From: Chryseobacterium gleum
GTDB lineage: Bacteria > Bacteroidota > Bacteroidia > Flavobacteriales_D > Sanyastnellaceae
Direction: 5' to 3'
Assembly (NCBI GenBank): GCA_945862415.1
Contig: CAMAYP010000009.1
Coordinates: 1-35,710, forward strand
DNA: 35,710 bases
The translations under genes were made by a program, and so were the position numbers. The notes beneath the pieces were generated by a model, which did no database searches, was not told the origin of the DNA, and worked only from the letters and a program-made list of their open reading frames with translations. This document shows, one piece after another, positions 26,061 to 32,439 of the stretch. Each line of letters starts with the position of its first letter. The stretch's first letter is position 1.

Positions 26061-27476
26061 TTAAAAGGCCTGCTTCACAAAGGTGCGTGTTACTGTTCCT
26101 AACTGTGAACTGGCTACGGTCCAATACGAACCGGCAGGAAGCTCCGTGATGTCAATATTCTGCTTGGCAGACTGAATCTTAACAACCAGCACTTGCTTGC
26201 CCTCATTGTTGAATACAACCATATCAGAACCAATCAAGGTTGAAGCCGATTCAACTGTAATGGTGCTTTGTGCAGGGTTGGGAAACAGCAGCATCGACTG
26301 ACCAATGGTAGGCTTGTTTACTATGTTGCTTGTATTGTCTTGCGGAGCAAACATAATAATCTTGTTGGGTGCTGTTCCCGGATACTGTGTTCCGTTTAGT
26401 GCAACATACAGTGCACCTGTATTGGGGTTGATGCATACATCGCGGAATCGCTGGTTGAGTGAGGTGAAGAGCTTGTCTTCCGAAAGTACACTCAAACCGT
26501 CAGCACTTAAATGCAGAATGGAAACTCGGTCGTTGCTCGAGCTGGTGCCACCCAAGCCACCCATAACACCCAAAATAAGACTGTTTTGCCATTCGGGAAT
26601 TGCGGGGTGATTATAATATTCGATACCATTCACAGCAACGCATGGTGACCATTCTTCGATTGGCTCCATTACATTGTTGGCCTCGCAATAAGCAATTTCA
26701 GCATTCGTATTGCAGGCTCCCTGAACTTCCGGCCAGCCATAGTTGCGTCCGGGTTCGATGATGTTCAATTCGTCGCTGCTGTTTTGTCCGTGTTCGCTTT
26801 CATATAAAATTCCGCTTGGGCCGAAACAAAGTCCTTGGCCGTTGCGGTGGCCAAAAGACCATACGTACGACGCAGGGTCTGGATTATCGGAAGGGATTGA
26901 ACCATCAAGGTTGATGCGCAGTGTCTTACCGTTTTTCGAACCGAGGTTTTGCGACAAGTCACCCCCTGTGCCCGTATCGCCTGTCGACATCATGATTTTA
27001 CCATCAGGAGAAATCACCAATCGCGCTCCGTTGTGTATTTGGTTACCAGGAATGTTATCAATCAGGTATGTCTCATTAGAGAGTATTGTTCCGTTCCAGT
27101 CAAAAGAGGAAAGGCGCTCTTTCACGCTGTTGCCTTGTGAATAGTTGTAAACGGCGAACACTTTTGGAGTGTTGGCGAAATCGGGGTGAAGCGCCATACC
27201 CAATAGACCGGGCTCTCCGCTGCCGTTGTTGCTAACGGTAAGTTCGAGGATGGTGGTGTAATTGCCTGTCACCGGGTCGATATGCAACACATCCCCGTTG
27301 CGACATGTGGCCCATATATAATCATCGGGGCCCCAGAGTATTTCCCACGGACGGGTAATGCCGGTTACAACGTCGGTTTGAACCAACACTGTGCTGTCGA
27401 GTGTCCAGGTTGTTTGTGCTTGAAGGGCAGATGCACTTAGCATCGAGGCCGCCAAAAGGGTTTTAAGGGTGCGCAT
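26061..27476 (-). CDS. Secreted PQQ-dependent sugar dehydrogenase-like protein with T9SS sorting domain
   Basis: The product has 471 residues. A signal peptide (MRTLKTLLAASMLSASALQA) precedes a six-bladed GSDH propeller at about 35-385. It keeps GLLGMALHPDF, IHNGARLVISPDGK (the catalytic-His position of soluble glucose dehydrogenase), SFGHRNGQGL, ESEHGQNSSDELN and NYGWPEVQG. The last 70 residues (LLFPNPAQSTITVES onward) are a type A T9SS sorting domain, so the protein is exported to the surface or medium. The likely role is calcium- and PQQ-dependent oxidation of aldose sugars; the substrate is not known. No pqq synthesis genes are in view. It has its own promoter and terminator. Confidence 0.92.
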   Translation of the reverse strand: MRTLKTLLAASMLSASALQAQTTWTLDSTVLVQTDVVTGITRPWEILWGPDDYIWATCRNGDVLHIDPVTGNYTTILELTVSNNGSGEPGLLGMALHPDFANTPKVFAVYNYSQGNSVKERLSSFDWNGTILSNETYLIDNIPGNQIHNGARLVISPDGKIMMSTGDTGTGGDLSQNLGSKNGKTLRINLDGSIPSDNPDPASYVWSFGHRNGQGLCFGPSGILYESEHGQNSSDELNIIEPGRNYGWPEVQGACNTNAEIAYCEANNVMEPIEEWSPCVAVNGIEYYNHPAIPEWQNSLILGVMGGLGGTSSSNDRVSILHLSADGLSVLSEDKLFTSLNQRFRDVCINPNTGALYVALNGTQYPGTAPNKIIMFAPQDNTSNIVNKPTIGQSMLLFPNPAQSTITVESASTLIGSDMVVFNNEGKQVLVVKIQSAKQNIDITELPAGSYWTVASSQLGTVTRTFVKQAF

Positions 27477-27508
27477 ATGGTTTTCTTTTCCTGCTTGATT
27501 TTGTTGAG

Positions 27509-27538
27509 CGAAGATATTGTGGGTCGCATATGGACAAA
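27509..27538 (-). promoter_or_regulatory. Promoter of the sugar dehydrogenase gene: TTTG-N18-TATCTTCG
   Basis: On the minus strand TTTG (27535-27538), an 18-base spacer and TATCTTCG (27509-27516) lie about 33 bases before the ATG at 27476. They follow the DUF3078 gene stop in the order of transcription. Confidence 0.6.
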
Positions 27539-27567
27539 CAACCTTTTTCCACTCATTCTTGGGTTGG

Positions 27568-28539
27568 TTAGAATTTCACGTTTAGACCGACACCGATTAC
27601 CTCTTTGAATTGTGTGCGTGGTCCTGCTTGGTCAATTACACCGTCTCCATTATTGTCGATCGCTATGTGTATGTCGTCATCGTAAATGAGGTGCGTTGTG
27701 ATGGTCGTGGTAATCCATTTGTTAACCTTGAGGCCTATGATGGTTTCCCAACTCACATCGATGTTTTGCGGATTTACCTTGTAATTTGAAAAGAGGTCAA
27801 GCTTCGAGGTTACGCTTACGCTTTTGTCTTTGAAGAATGTTTTTTGGTATACGGCCCGAAAGTATCCACCTACTTCAGAGCGTGATTTTTTACCGGCGGT
27901 AATAATCTTCCCTTCAGCATCATACGTTGCCGCTTGCACTCCGAAAGCTCCTGAATTGGCAAGGGTTTCATCGTTTACAATAGTATTTTTGGATGTAAGT
28001 GGTGCTACAAACGCAGTTAGCTTGTCGTTGGGTTTGTAGTCCATACCGATAGCAGCCAGCACGTAGGCGGGTGCCAACAGATCCGAAATTTTATTGTCTA
28101 CGTCGGGATAATTGTAACCGGCAGTCATTTGCGTTTTGAAGTTTACCAGCGTCGCGTAATACCACTTATCCGATGCTTTGCGGCCATACTTTGATGTGAA
28201 ATCCACTTTGTCATCTGTCTTGATGAAGTCCGCACCTTTGCCTTGTTGTAAAAGGCCGTATCCAAGGTCGAGCATGTTGTCCCATGAGGAGTGTTCGCTT
28301 TTGTATTTGGCAAATGCGCTAAAAATCCCGCCTATCGCGATGGTGTTTTGTCCGCCTGCTGCCCAATTGGTGAAGGATGCTTGAGAAATACTCAGTCCAA
28401 TTAATCCGCCGGTTTTCCATCCCATGATAGAGTCTTTGGATATTGTGCGGATGGCTTTTTCAGCTTCTGTGGTTTGCGCAGAAGCATCAACTAAGCTTAA
28501 GCACAGAAAAAAAGATACGAGAAATAGATTTGTTTTCAT
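27568..28539 (-). CDS. DUF3078 family outer-membrane-type protein
   Basis: The product has 323 residues from ATG 28539. MKTNLFLVSFFLCLSLVDASA is a signal peptide. The mature part is rich in alternating strands (GGLIGLSISQASFTNWAAGG, SSWDNMLDLGYGLLQ) and ends in GVGLNVKF with a terminal aromatic residue, as in outer-membrane beta barrels. The N-terminal SFTNWAAGG and later WYYATLVNFKTQ identify DUF3078. The function is unknown. The frame is open to 28620, but the extension lacks a signal peptide and covers the promoter region (TATATTCG just upstream of 28539). Confidence 0.87.
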   Translation of the reverse strand: MKTNLFLVSFFLCLSLVDASAQTTEAEKAIRTISKDSIMGWKTGGLIGLSISQASFTNWAAGGQNTIAIGGIFSAFAKYKSEHSSWDNMLDLGYGLLQQGKGADFIKTDDKVDFTSKYGRKASDKWYYATLVNFKTQMTAGYNYPDVDNKISDLLAPAYVLAAIGMDYKPNDKLTAFVAPLTSKNTIVNDETLANSGAFGVQAATYDAEGKIITAGKKSRSEVGGYFRAVYQKTFFKDKSVSVTSKLDLFSNYKVNPQNIDVSWETIIGLKVNKWITTTITTHLIYDDDIHIAIDNNGDGVIDQAGPRTQFKEVIGVGLNVKF

Positions 28540-28644
28540 GGATGCGAATATAGCTGAAGACCTCAGCCTATGGTCTGTTTGCTGCCGAAGCATATGAAAC
28601 AGCAGATGAGGCCATTGCATTCAATGACTAAGGTGAAATTTTAT

Positions 28645-28938
28645 CTAGAGCTCATAACAAGCCGCGGTGGTCCATGCTTCAGCAGGCGCAGCAAACAGAG
28701 GTTTCACCTGCGGCCAGACTTCTCCAAAAGTGCGCGAATGTCTGTACACATCCAGAAACGTTTCATCTTCCCAAAGAGAATAGGTGAAGAAAATGTGGGG
28801 ATCATTCGCATCGCGCAACAGTTTCAAACCGCAACAACCTTCGGCGGCTCTAATCTGATTGTGGTATTGGTCGAAAATCTCGAGAAACTGAGTCGCAGCA
28901 TCAGTCCTGAAAGTCATCTTCACTATTCGCGTCACCAT
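28645..28938 (-). CDS. Antibiotic biosynthesis monooxygenase (ABM) domain protein
   Basis: The product has 97 residues, a single ABM ferredoxin-like fold: VTRIVKMTFRTDAATQFLEIF, then GLKLLRDANDPHIFFTYSLWEDE and HSRTFGEVWPQVKPLF. Relatives include quinol monooxygenases (YgiN) and heme-degrading enzymes; which one applies here is unclear. The start lies inside the preceding gene, overlapping it by 38 bases. The two are therefore translationally linked. Confidence 0.85.
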   Translation of the reverse strand: MVTRIVKMTFRTDAATQFLEIFDQYHNQIRAAEGCCGLKLLRDANDPHIFFTYSLWEDETFLDVYRHSRTFGEVWPQVKPLFAAPAEAWTTAACYEL

Positions 28939-29728
28939 TGAATTCTATGCGTATTATATCGTCGACAGAGAAGCCGAAAAGTTCGGCTGCCCCGCCACCG
29001 TGAGTTGAAGTTCCACCGTTGATGGCTATCATCAATCGGCTTCCGTTGGACCACATCGCGAGCCGCTCGCCTTCAACAACATCTGTGAAGTTATTGCTGA
29101 TTTTCGAAATACCGAACCCTACGCGTTTAAAGAGAATATTGAACCTTCTTTTTTTGCGAACCTGTTCGAAAAGCGGCTTTGATATGTTGCAGTAGACATT
29201 CCCATAATGATCGATGTACTCAACGTGTCCTTTTAAAATATCACCTTCCAGGCTTGGTGCGGGCAGCATGGCTTGATTGAACGAATGTACACGCTGTCCC
29301 AAAAATTCTATCGATCCTCCGCGGGAAAGGTGCGCAGCTGCCGTTGCAAAAACGCCTTTCATTGGAAAGGTCCAGTCTTCTCCTTGTGGTAGGGTAATTT
29401 CAAAAATATCTTCAGGCTCTTGCTCGAAAATAAGCGCGAAGATTCCATTGTCGGCACCAATGAAAAAATGCCCCATGTATTGTATCGCGACATGAGGTGT
29501 GCGCGCAGTAAACTCCGGGTTAACACCAATAATGTGCACAGTGCCCAATGGGAATTGCCGCCACACATTGCGAACCAGAAAGGAAGCAGCATGGATGTCG
29601 AACGAGCGCACCTCATGACTGATATCCACAATGGATGCTTGTGGAGCCTGTGAAAGGAGCGATGCTTTTACCGCAGCCACATAGTGATCGCGCATGCCCA
29701 AATCGGATGTTAAAGTGATAATACTCAC
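28901..29728 (-). CDS. SAM hydroxide adenosyltransferase (DUF62 family)
   Basis: The product has 275 residues. The N-terminal ITLTSDLGMRDHYVAAVK with the conserved Asp, then VDISHEVRSFDIHAASFLV, HIIGVNPEF, and FIGADNGIFALI are the family signature. The C-terminal domain (YIDHYGNVYCNIS) is also kept. The family splits S-adenosylmethionine to adenosine and methionine using water, and is related to the fluorinases. The halogen-specific loop is not apparent. It is divergent from phoH with 75 bases between, and overlaps the ABM gene by 38 bases. Confidence 0.9.
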   Translation of the reverse strand: MSIITLTSDLGMRDHYVAAVKASLLSQAPQASIVDISHEVRSFDIHAASFLVRNVWRQFPLGTVHIIGVNPEFTARTPHVAIQYMGHFFIGADNGIFALIFEQEPEDIFEITLPQGEDWTFPMKGVFATAAAHLSRGGSIEFLGQRVHSFNQAMLPAPSLEGDILKGHVEYIDHYGNVYCNISKPLFEQVRKKRRFNILFKRVGFGISKISNNFTDVVEGERLAMWSNGSRLMIAINGGTSTHGGGAAELFGFSVDDIIRIEFNGDANSEDDFQD

Positions 29729-29803
29729 AGCAACAAAAATCCATCTACTTTTGGGGTAAATATTACCTACGGTTTAGAAACTTATCAAAAAAGGAATTAA
29801 CGC

Positions 29804-30754
29804 TTGACAGAGAAAGAAATCATCTTGCCCGAAATCGAACCAATCGAATTTTTCGGACCAACCAACAACAAATTTAAATTTATCCAGAGCCGCTTTCCCA
29901 AGCTGAAGGTGGTTGCAAGGGGCAATGTCGTGCGCGTAATCGGTGACGACGATGAGATCGACCGTTTCGAATTGAAGCTAGAACAGATATTTGCTCATAT
30001 CGAAAAGTATAGCTCGCTTGCTATGAACACCCTGGAGAATATACTCGATGGCCATGTGGAGATGGCACAAGGGAAACATTTTTCGGGTGCCGAAGACGTG
30101 CTCGTGTTCGGTCCGGGTGGACAAAAAGTGGTAGCACGGACAGCCAATCAAAAACGCATGGTAGAGGCATGTGATGTCAACGATATGGTATTTGCCATCG
30201 GACCCGCGGGTTCCGGAAAGACGTATACGGCTGTTGCTCTTGCAGTTCGTGCATTGAAGGAGAAACAAGTGAAGCGTATCATTCTCACACGCCCGGCTGT
30301 AGAAGCAGGGGAGAACCTCGGCTTTTTACCCGGCGACCTCAAAGAGAAGCTCGATCCATACATGCAACCGCTTTACGATGCGCTTATGGATATGATTCCA
30401 TACGAAAAGCTTGCAGATTACATCGAGAAGAACACCATTGAGATTGCACCCCTTGCATTCATGCGTGGTCGTACGCTCGATAAGGCATTTGTGATATTGG
30501 ACGAAGCGCAGAACGCTACTGTTGCTCAGATGAAAATGTTTTTGACGCGTATGGGGCGTGATGCGAAGTTTATCATCACAGGCGATGCGACTCAGGTCGA
30601 TTTGCCTCGCAATCAGCCCAGCGGTTTATTGCGCTCTGTCGACTTGGTGCGAGGTATCGAAGGAATTTCGGTTATAGAACTTACTGGCGCCGATGTGGTG
30701 CGTCATAAACTCGTCAAGCGCATCATCGAAGCTTTTGAATCAGGGGAAAGGTAG
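29804..30754 (+). CDS. PhoH family ATPase
   Basis: The product has 316 residues. An N-terminal KH-like region (about 15-70; FIQSRFPKLKVVARGNVVRVIG) is followed by the PhoH ATPase: Walker A GPAGSGKT (133-140), LTRPAVEAGENLGFLPGDL, and Walker B ILDEAQN (231-237), then ITGDATQVDLP. It is probably an RNA-linked ATPase or helicase; relatives lie near ybeY in many genomes, but not here. The start is TTG at 29804. The TAG stop (30752-30754) falls inside a heptamer repeat, so the C-terminal end GER is repeat-derived. Confidence 0.93.
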   Translation: MTEKEIILPEIEPIEFFGPTNNKFKFIQSRFPKLKVVARGNVVRVIGDDDEIDRFELKLEQIFAHIEKYSSLAMNTLENILDGHVEMAQGKHFSGAEDVLVFGPGGQKVVARTANQKRMVEACDVNDMVFAIGPAGSGKTYTAVALAVRALKEKQVKRIILTRPAVEAGENLGFLPGDLKEKLDPYMQPLYDALMDMIPYEKLADYIEKNTIEIAPLAFMRGRTLDKAFVILDEAQNATVAQMKMFLTRMGRDAKFIITGDATQVDLPRNQPSGLLRSVDLVRGIEGISVIELTGADVVRHKLVKRIIEAFESGER

Positions 30755-30827
30755 TAGGTGAAAGGTAGTAGGTGAAAGGTGATAGGTTGATGCTACAGCA
30801 CCTTTGACCTATCACCTATCACCTATT
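30743..30827. repeat. Inverted heptamer repeat (GGTGAAA/GGTAGTA units) between convergent genes
   Basis: Seven heptamers beginning GG (30743-30791) alternate GGTAGTA and GGTGAAA, then GGTGATA. They face three inverse units ACCTATC, ACCTATC, ACCTATT (30807-30827). AGGTGAAAGGTGATAGGT can pair with ACCTATCACCTATCACCT. The repeat supplies the phoH stop and ends 2 bases before the hpf stop. Confidence 0.9.
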
Positions 30828-30829
30828 GA

Positions 30830-31123
30830 TTAACTCTTCTTTGCGCGCTCTTTGTCAATCTGACGGCGTAAAGCACTCACTGCAAAATCGGTTGCTTCTT
30901 CAAACGATTTACACTGCTTTTTGGCGAATAATTCCTTTCCAGGGATCGAGAGTTTCACTTCCGCGATTTTGTTTTCATTCACATCCGACTTGTCGAGGCG
31001 AAGAAAGACTTCTCCTTTAATGATACGATCGTGGAACGTAGTGAGCTTGTTGACCTTTTCTTCAATGAAGCGAATCAGTTTGATGTCGGCATCGAAGTGA
31101 ATACTTTGAACTTGTACTTGCAT
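30830..31123 (-). CDS. hpf: HPF/RaiA family ribosome-associated protein
   Basis: The product has 97 residues, the short form. MQVQVQSIHFDADIKLIRFIEEKV, then FLRLDKSDVNENKIAEVKLSI and FEEATDFAVSALRRQIDKER make up the alpha-beta-beta-beta-alpha domain of the hibernation-promoting factor. It binds the 30S decoding centre in stationary phase. It follows the recombinase gene after 27 bases, in an rpsU-xer-hpf operon. Confidence 0.92.
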   Translation of the reverse strand: MQVQVQSIHFDADIKLIRFIEEKVNKLTTFHDRIIKGEVFLRLDKSDVNENKIAEVKLSIPGKELFAKKQCKSFEEATDFAVSALRRQIDKERAKKS

Positions 31124-31150
31124 AATTCAAAACTTTTTAAGGGTTTAACT

Positions 31151-32065
31151 TCAATTATTTCTGGGGTGCATCCTGGAATGGATGCTTTTTAATTTCTCAA
31201 TACTGTTGTGAGTGTACACCTGCGTAGCAGCCAAACTCGAGTGACCGAGTATTTCCTTAATGACATTTAATTCTGCTCCGTTGTTCAACATATGTGTTGC
31301 GAAAGTGTGTCGTAGAACGTGAGGACTTTTCCTCTGAATCGTTGTTACCTGCGAAAGGTAAAATTTAACCTTAAGATAAACAAGAGATTTTGTCACTTTT
31401 TTGCCTTTATCAGTAACGATAAGGCTTTCAAACGATGGTTGCCTAAATCGGTCATTGCGGTGATTGATATATGCCTCTATCTTTCCTATCATTGCTTTGC
31501 CCAGCGGTACGTAGCGTGTTTTATTCCTTTTTCCGAGCACTTTTATTTGACCAAGCGAACGGTCAACATCGGAGTCTTTTAACCCCAGTAGCTCTGATTG
31601 CCTTATACCTGTCTCATACAAAAGGGTTACAATTAGCTCATCTCTTTTTAGTAAAAACATGTCGGCATCGGATGGCCGAGCGAATTGCTCGCTGCTTGCA
31701 ATATGATACAAGGCTTGTGCGCCCTTTTCTTCCACGAAGAGGGGGAGCCGCCCAGGTTTCTTGGGCTTTGGAATGTTGCGTGCCGGATTAGAGGTTAGAA
31801 TGCCCTCTTTCATTTGAAAGCGCATGAAAGCATTGACCGCTGAAAGTTTGCGATGAACAGAAGATGGGTGGTAGTCGCTTTCCATGAGCGAAGCCAGCCA
31901 CGATCGCACTACCTGATGGGCTACTTCAACCGATGATTCAATATCGAACTCCTTCTTACAGTATAGCGAAAACTGATTGAGGTCAACGGCATAGGAGTCA
32001 ATCGTATGCTGCGAGCAGCGCTTCTCGGTGAGAAGATAGTTCAAGAATTTTTCAGTGTGCACCAA
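31151..32065 (-). CDS. Tyrosine recombinase of the XerC/XerD type
   Basis: The product has 304 residues. The SAM-like N-terminal domain is at about 5-90. The catalytic domain holds Arg155 (ETGIRQSELL), Lys179 (VLGKRNKTR), His249 and Arg252 (SPHVLRHTFATHML), His275 (LGHSSLAATQVYTHN) and the nucleophile Tyr284, all present. It is chromosomal in context and probably resolves chromosome dimers at dif; whether it is XerC or XerD cannot be told. The start is TTG at 32065 or GTG at 32062. It lies between rpsU and hpf. No integrated element is next to it. Confidence 0.92.
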   Translation of the reverse strand: MVHTEKFLNYLLTEKRCSQHTIDSYAVDLNQFSLYCKKEFDIESSVEVAHQVVRSWLASLMESDYHPSSVHRKLSAVNAFMRFQMKEGILTSNPARNIPKPKKPGRLPLFVEEKGAQALYHIASSEQFARPSDADMFLLKRDELIVTLLYETGIRQSELLGLKDSDVDRSLGQIKVLGKRNKTRYVPLGKAMIGKIEAYINHRNDRFRQPSFESLIVTDKGKKVTKSLVYLKVKFYLSQVTTIQRKSPHVLRHTFATHMLNNGAELNVIKEILGHSSLAATQVYTHNSIEKLKSIHSRMHPRNN

Positions 32066-32071
32066 AGCAAG

Positions 32072-32109
32072 AAAGGTGAGTTTTTGGATAAAACCAAAAA
32101 CTCACCTTT
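32072..32109 (-). promoter_or_regulatory. 16-bp perfect hairpin between rpsU and xer
   Basis: AAAGGTGAGTTTTTGG pairs with its exact complement over a 6-base loop. The hairpin ends 6 bases before the xer start and begins 24 bases after the rpsU stop. On the minus strand the trailing sequence is TTTCTTGC, so termination may be partial. It could limit downstream expression relative to rpsU. Confidence 0.75.
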
Positions 32110-32133
32110 TATATTGTGAACAAGAGTCTGTTA

Positions 32134-32325
32134 TTACATCTCTTCGCGCTTGAGCGTCGAAATGTAGGCAGCCTTCTTAATTTCTTCACGACGTGACACA
32201 CTCTTCTTAGTGTATGCCTGGCGACTGCGCAGTTGTTTTACAACGCCTGTTTTCTCGAACTTCTTTTTGAACTTCTTCAGTGCGCGATCAATGCTTTCGC
32301 CTTCTTTAACCGGAATAATTAGCAT
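32134..32325 (-). CDS. rpsU: 30S ribosomal protein bS21
   Basis: The product has 63 residues: MLIIPVKEGESIDRALKKFK, KKFEKTGVVKQLRSRQAYTK, and a basic SRREEIKKAAY segment. In Bacteroidota ribosomes bS21 (with bS18 and bS6) covers the anti-Shine-Dalgarno of 16S rRNA. A strong AAGGAGGT lies 9 bases before the ATG. It leads the rpsU-xer-hpf operon and has its own promoter. Confidence 0.97.
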   Translation of the reverse strand: MLIIPVKEGESIDRALKKFKKKFEKTGVVKQLRSRQAYTKKSVSRREEIKKAAYISTLKREEM

Positions 32326-32334
32326 AACGGATAT

Positions 32335-32342
32335 ACCTCCTT
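32335..32342 (-). promoter_or_regulatory. Strong Shine-Dalgarno AAGGAGGT upstream of rpsU
   Basis: The eight bases fully complement the 16S 3' end consensus, with 9 bases to the ATG. Such a site is rare in this phylum and absent at most genes of the window. It likely makes rpsU translation rise when bS21 is missing from ribosomes. Confidence 0.85.
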
Positions 32343-32354
32343 CATTTTAGGTCG

Positions 32355-32387
32355 CGAAAATAGTGATTGCGATAGGGTTTGGCCAAA
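32355..32387 (-). promoter_or_regulatory. Promoter of rpsU: TTTG-N21-TATTTTCG
   Basis: The minus strand shows TTTG (32384-32387), a 21-base spacer and TATTTTCG (32355-32362), 29 bases before the rpsU ATG. It is divergent from the FISUMP lipoprotein gene. Confidence 0.55.
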
Positions 32388-32426
32388 CTTTTTTTCACAT
32401 TCTACCTGAGTATATGCATACCTGCA

Positions 32427-32434
32427 TATTTTCG
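32427..32434 (+). promoter_or_regulatory. -7 element TATTTTCG before the FISUMP lipoprotein gene
   Basis: A TAnnTTCG match 5 bases before the ATG at 32440, so the leader would be very short or absent. No -33 TTG is seen. It diverges from the rpsU promoter. Confidence 0.4.
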
Positions 32435-32439
32435 TCAAC

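Noticed and set aside
26061-26124. ATG at 26124 as start of the GT87-type gene
   Set aside because: It would overlap the upstream gene by 64 bases and place a strong terminator (26012-26039) within its first codons.
28540-28620. Upstream ATG at 28620 for the DUF3078 gene
   Set aside because: The extension precedes a normal signal peptide at 28539 and covers a promoter-like element.
31151-32065. Integrase of a genomic island
   Set aside because: The recombinase is nested between rpsU and hpf, and is of the XerC/D length. No attachment repeats or phage genes are near.
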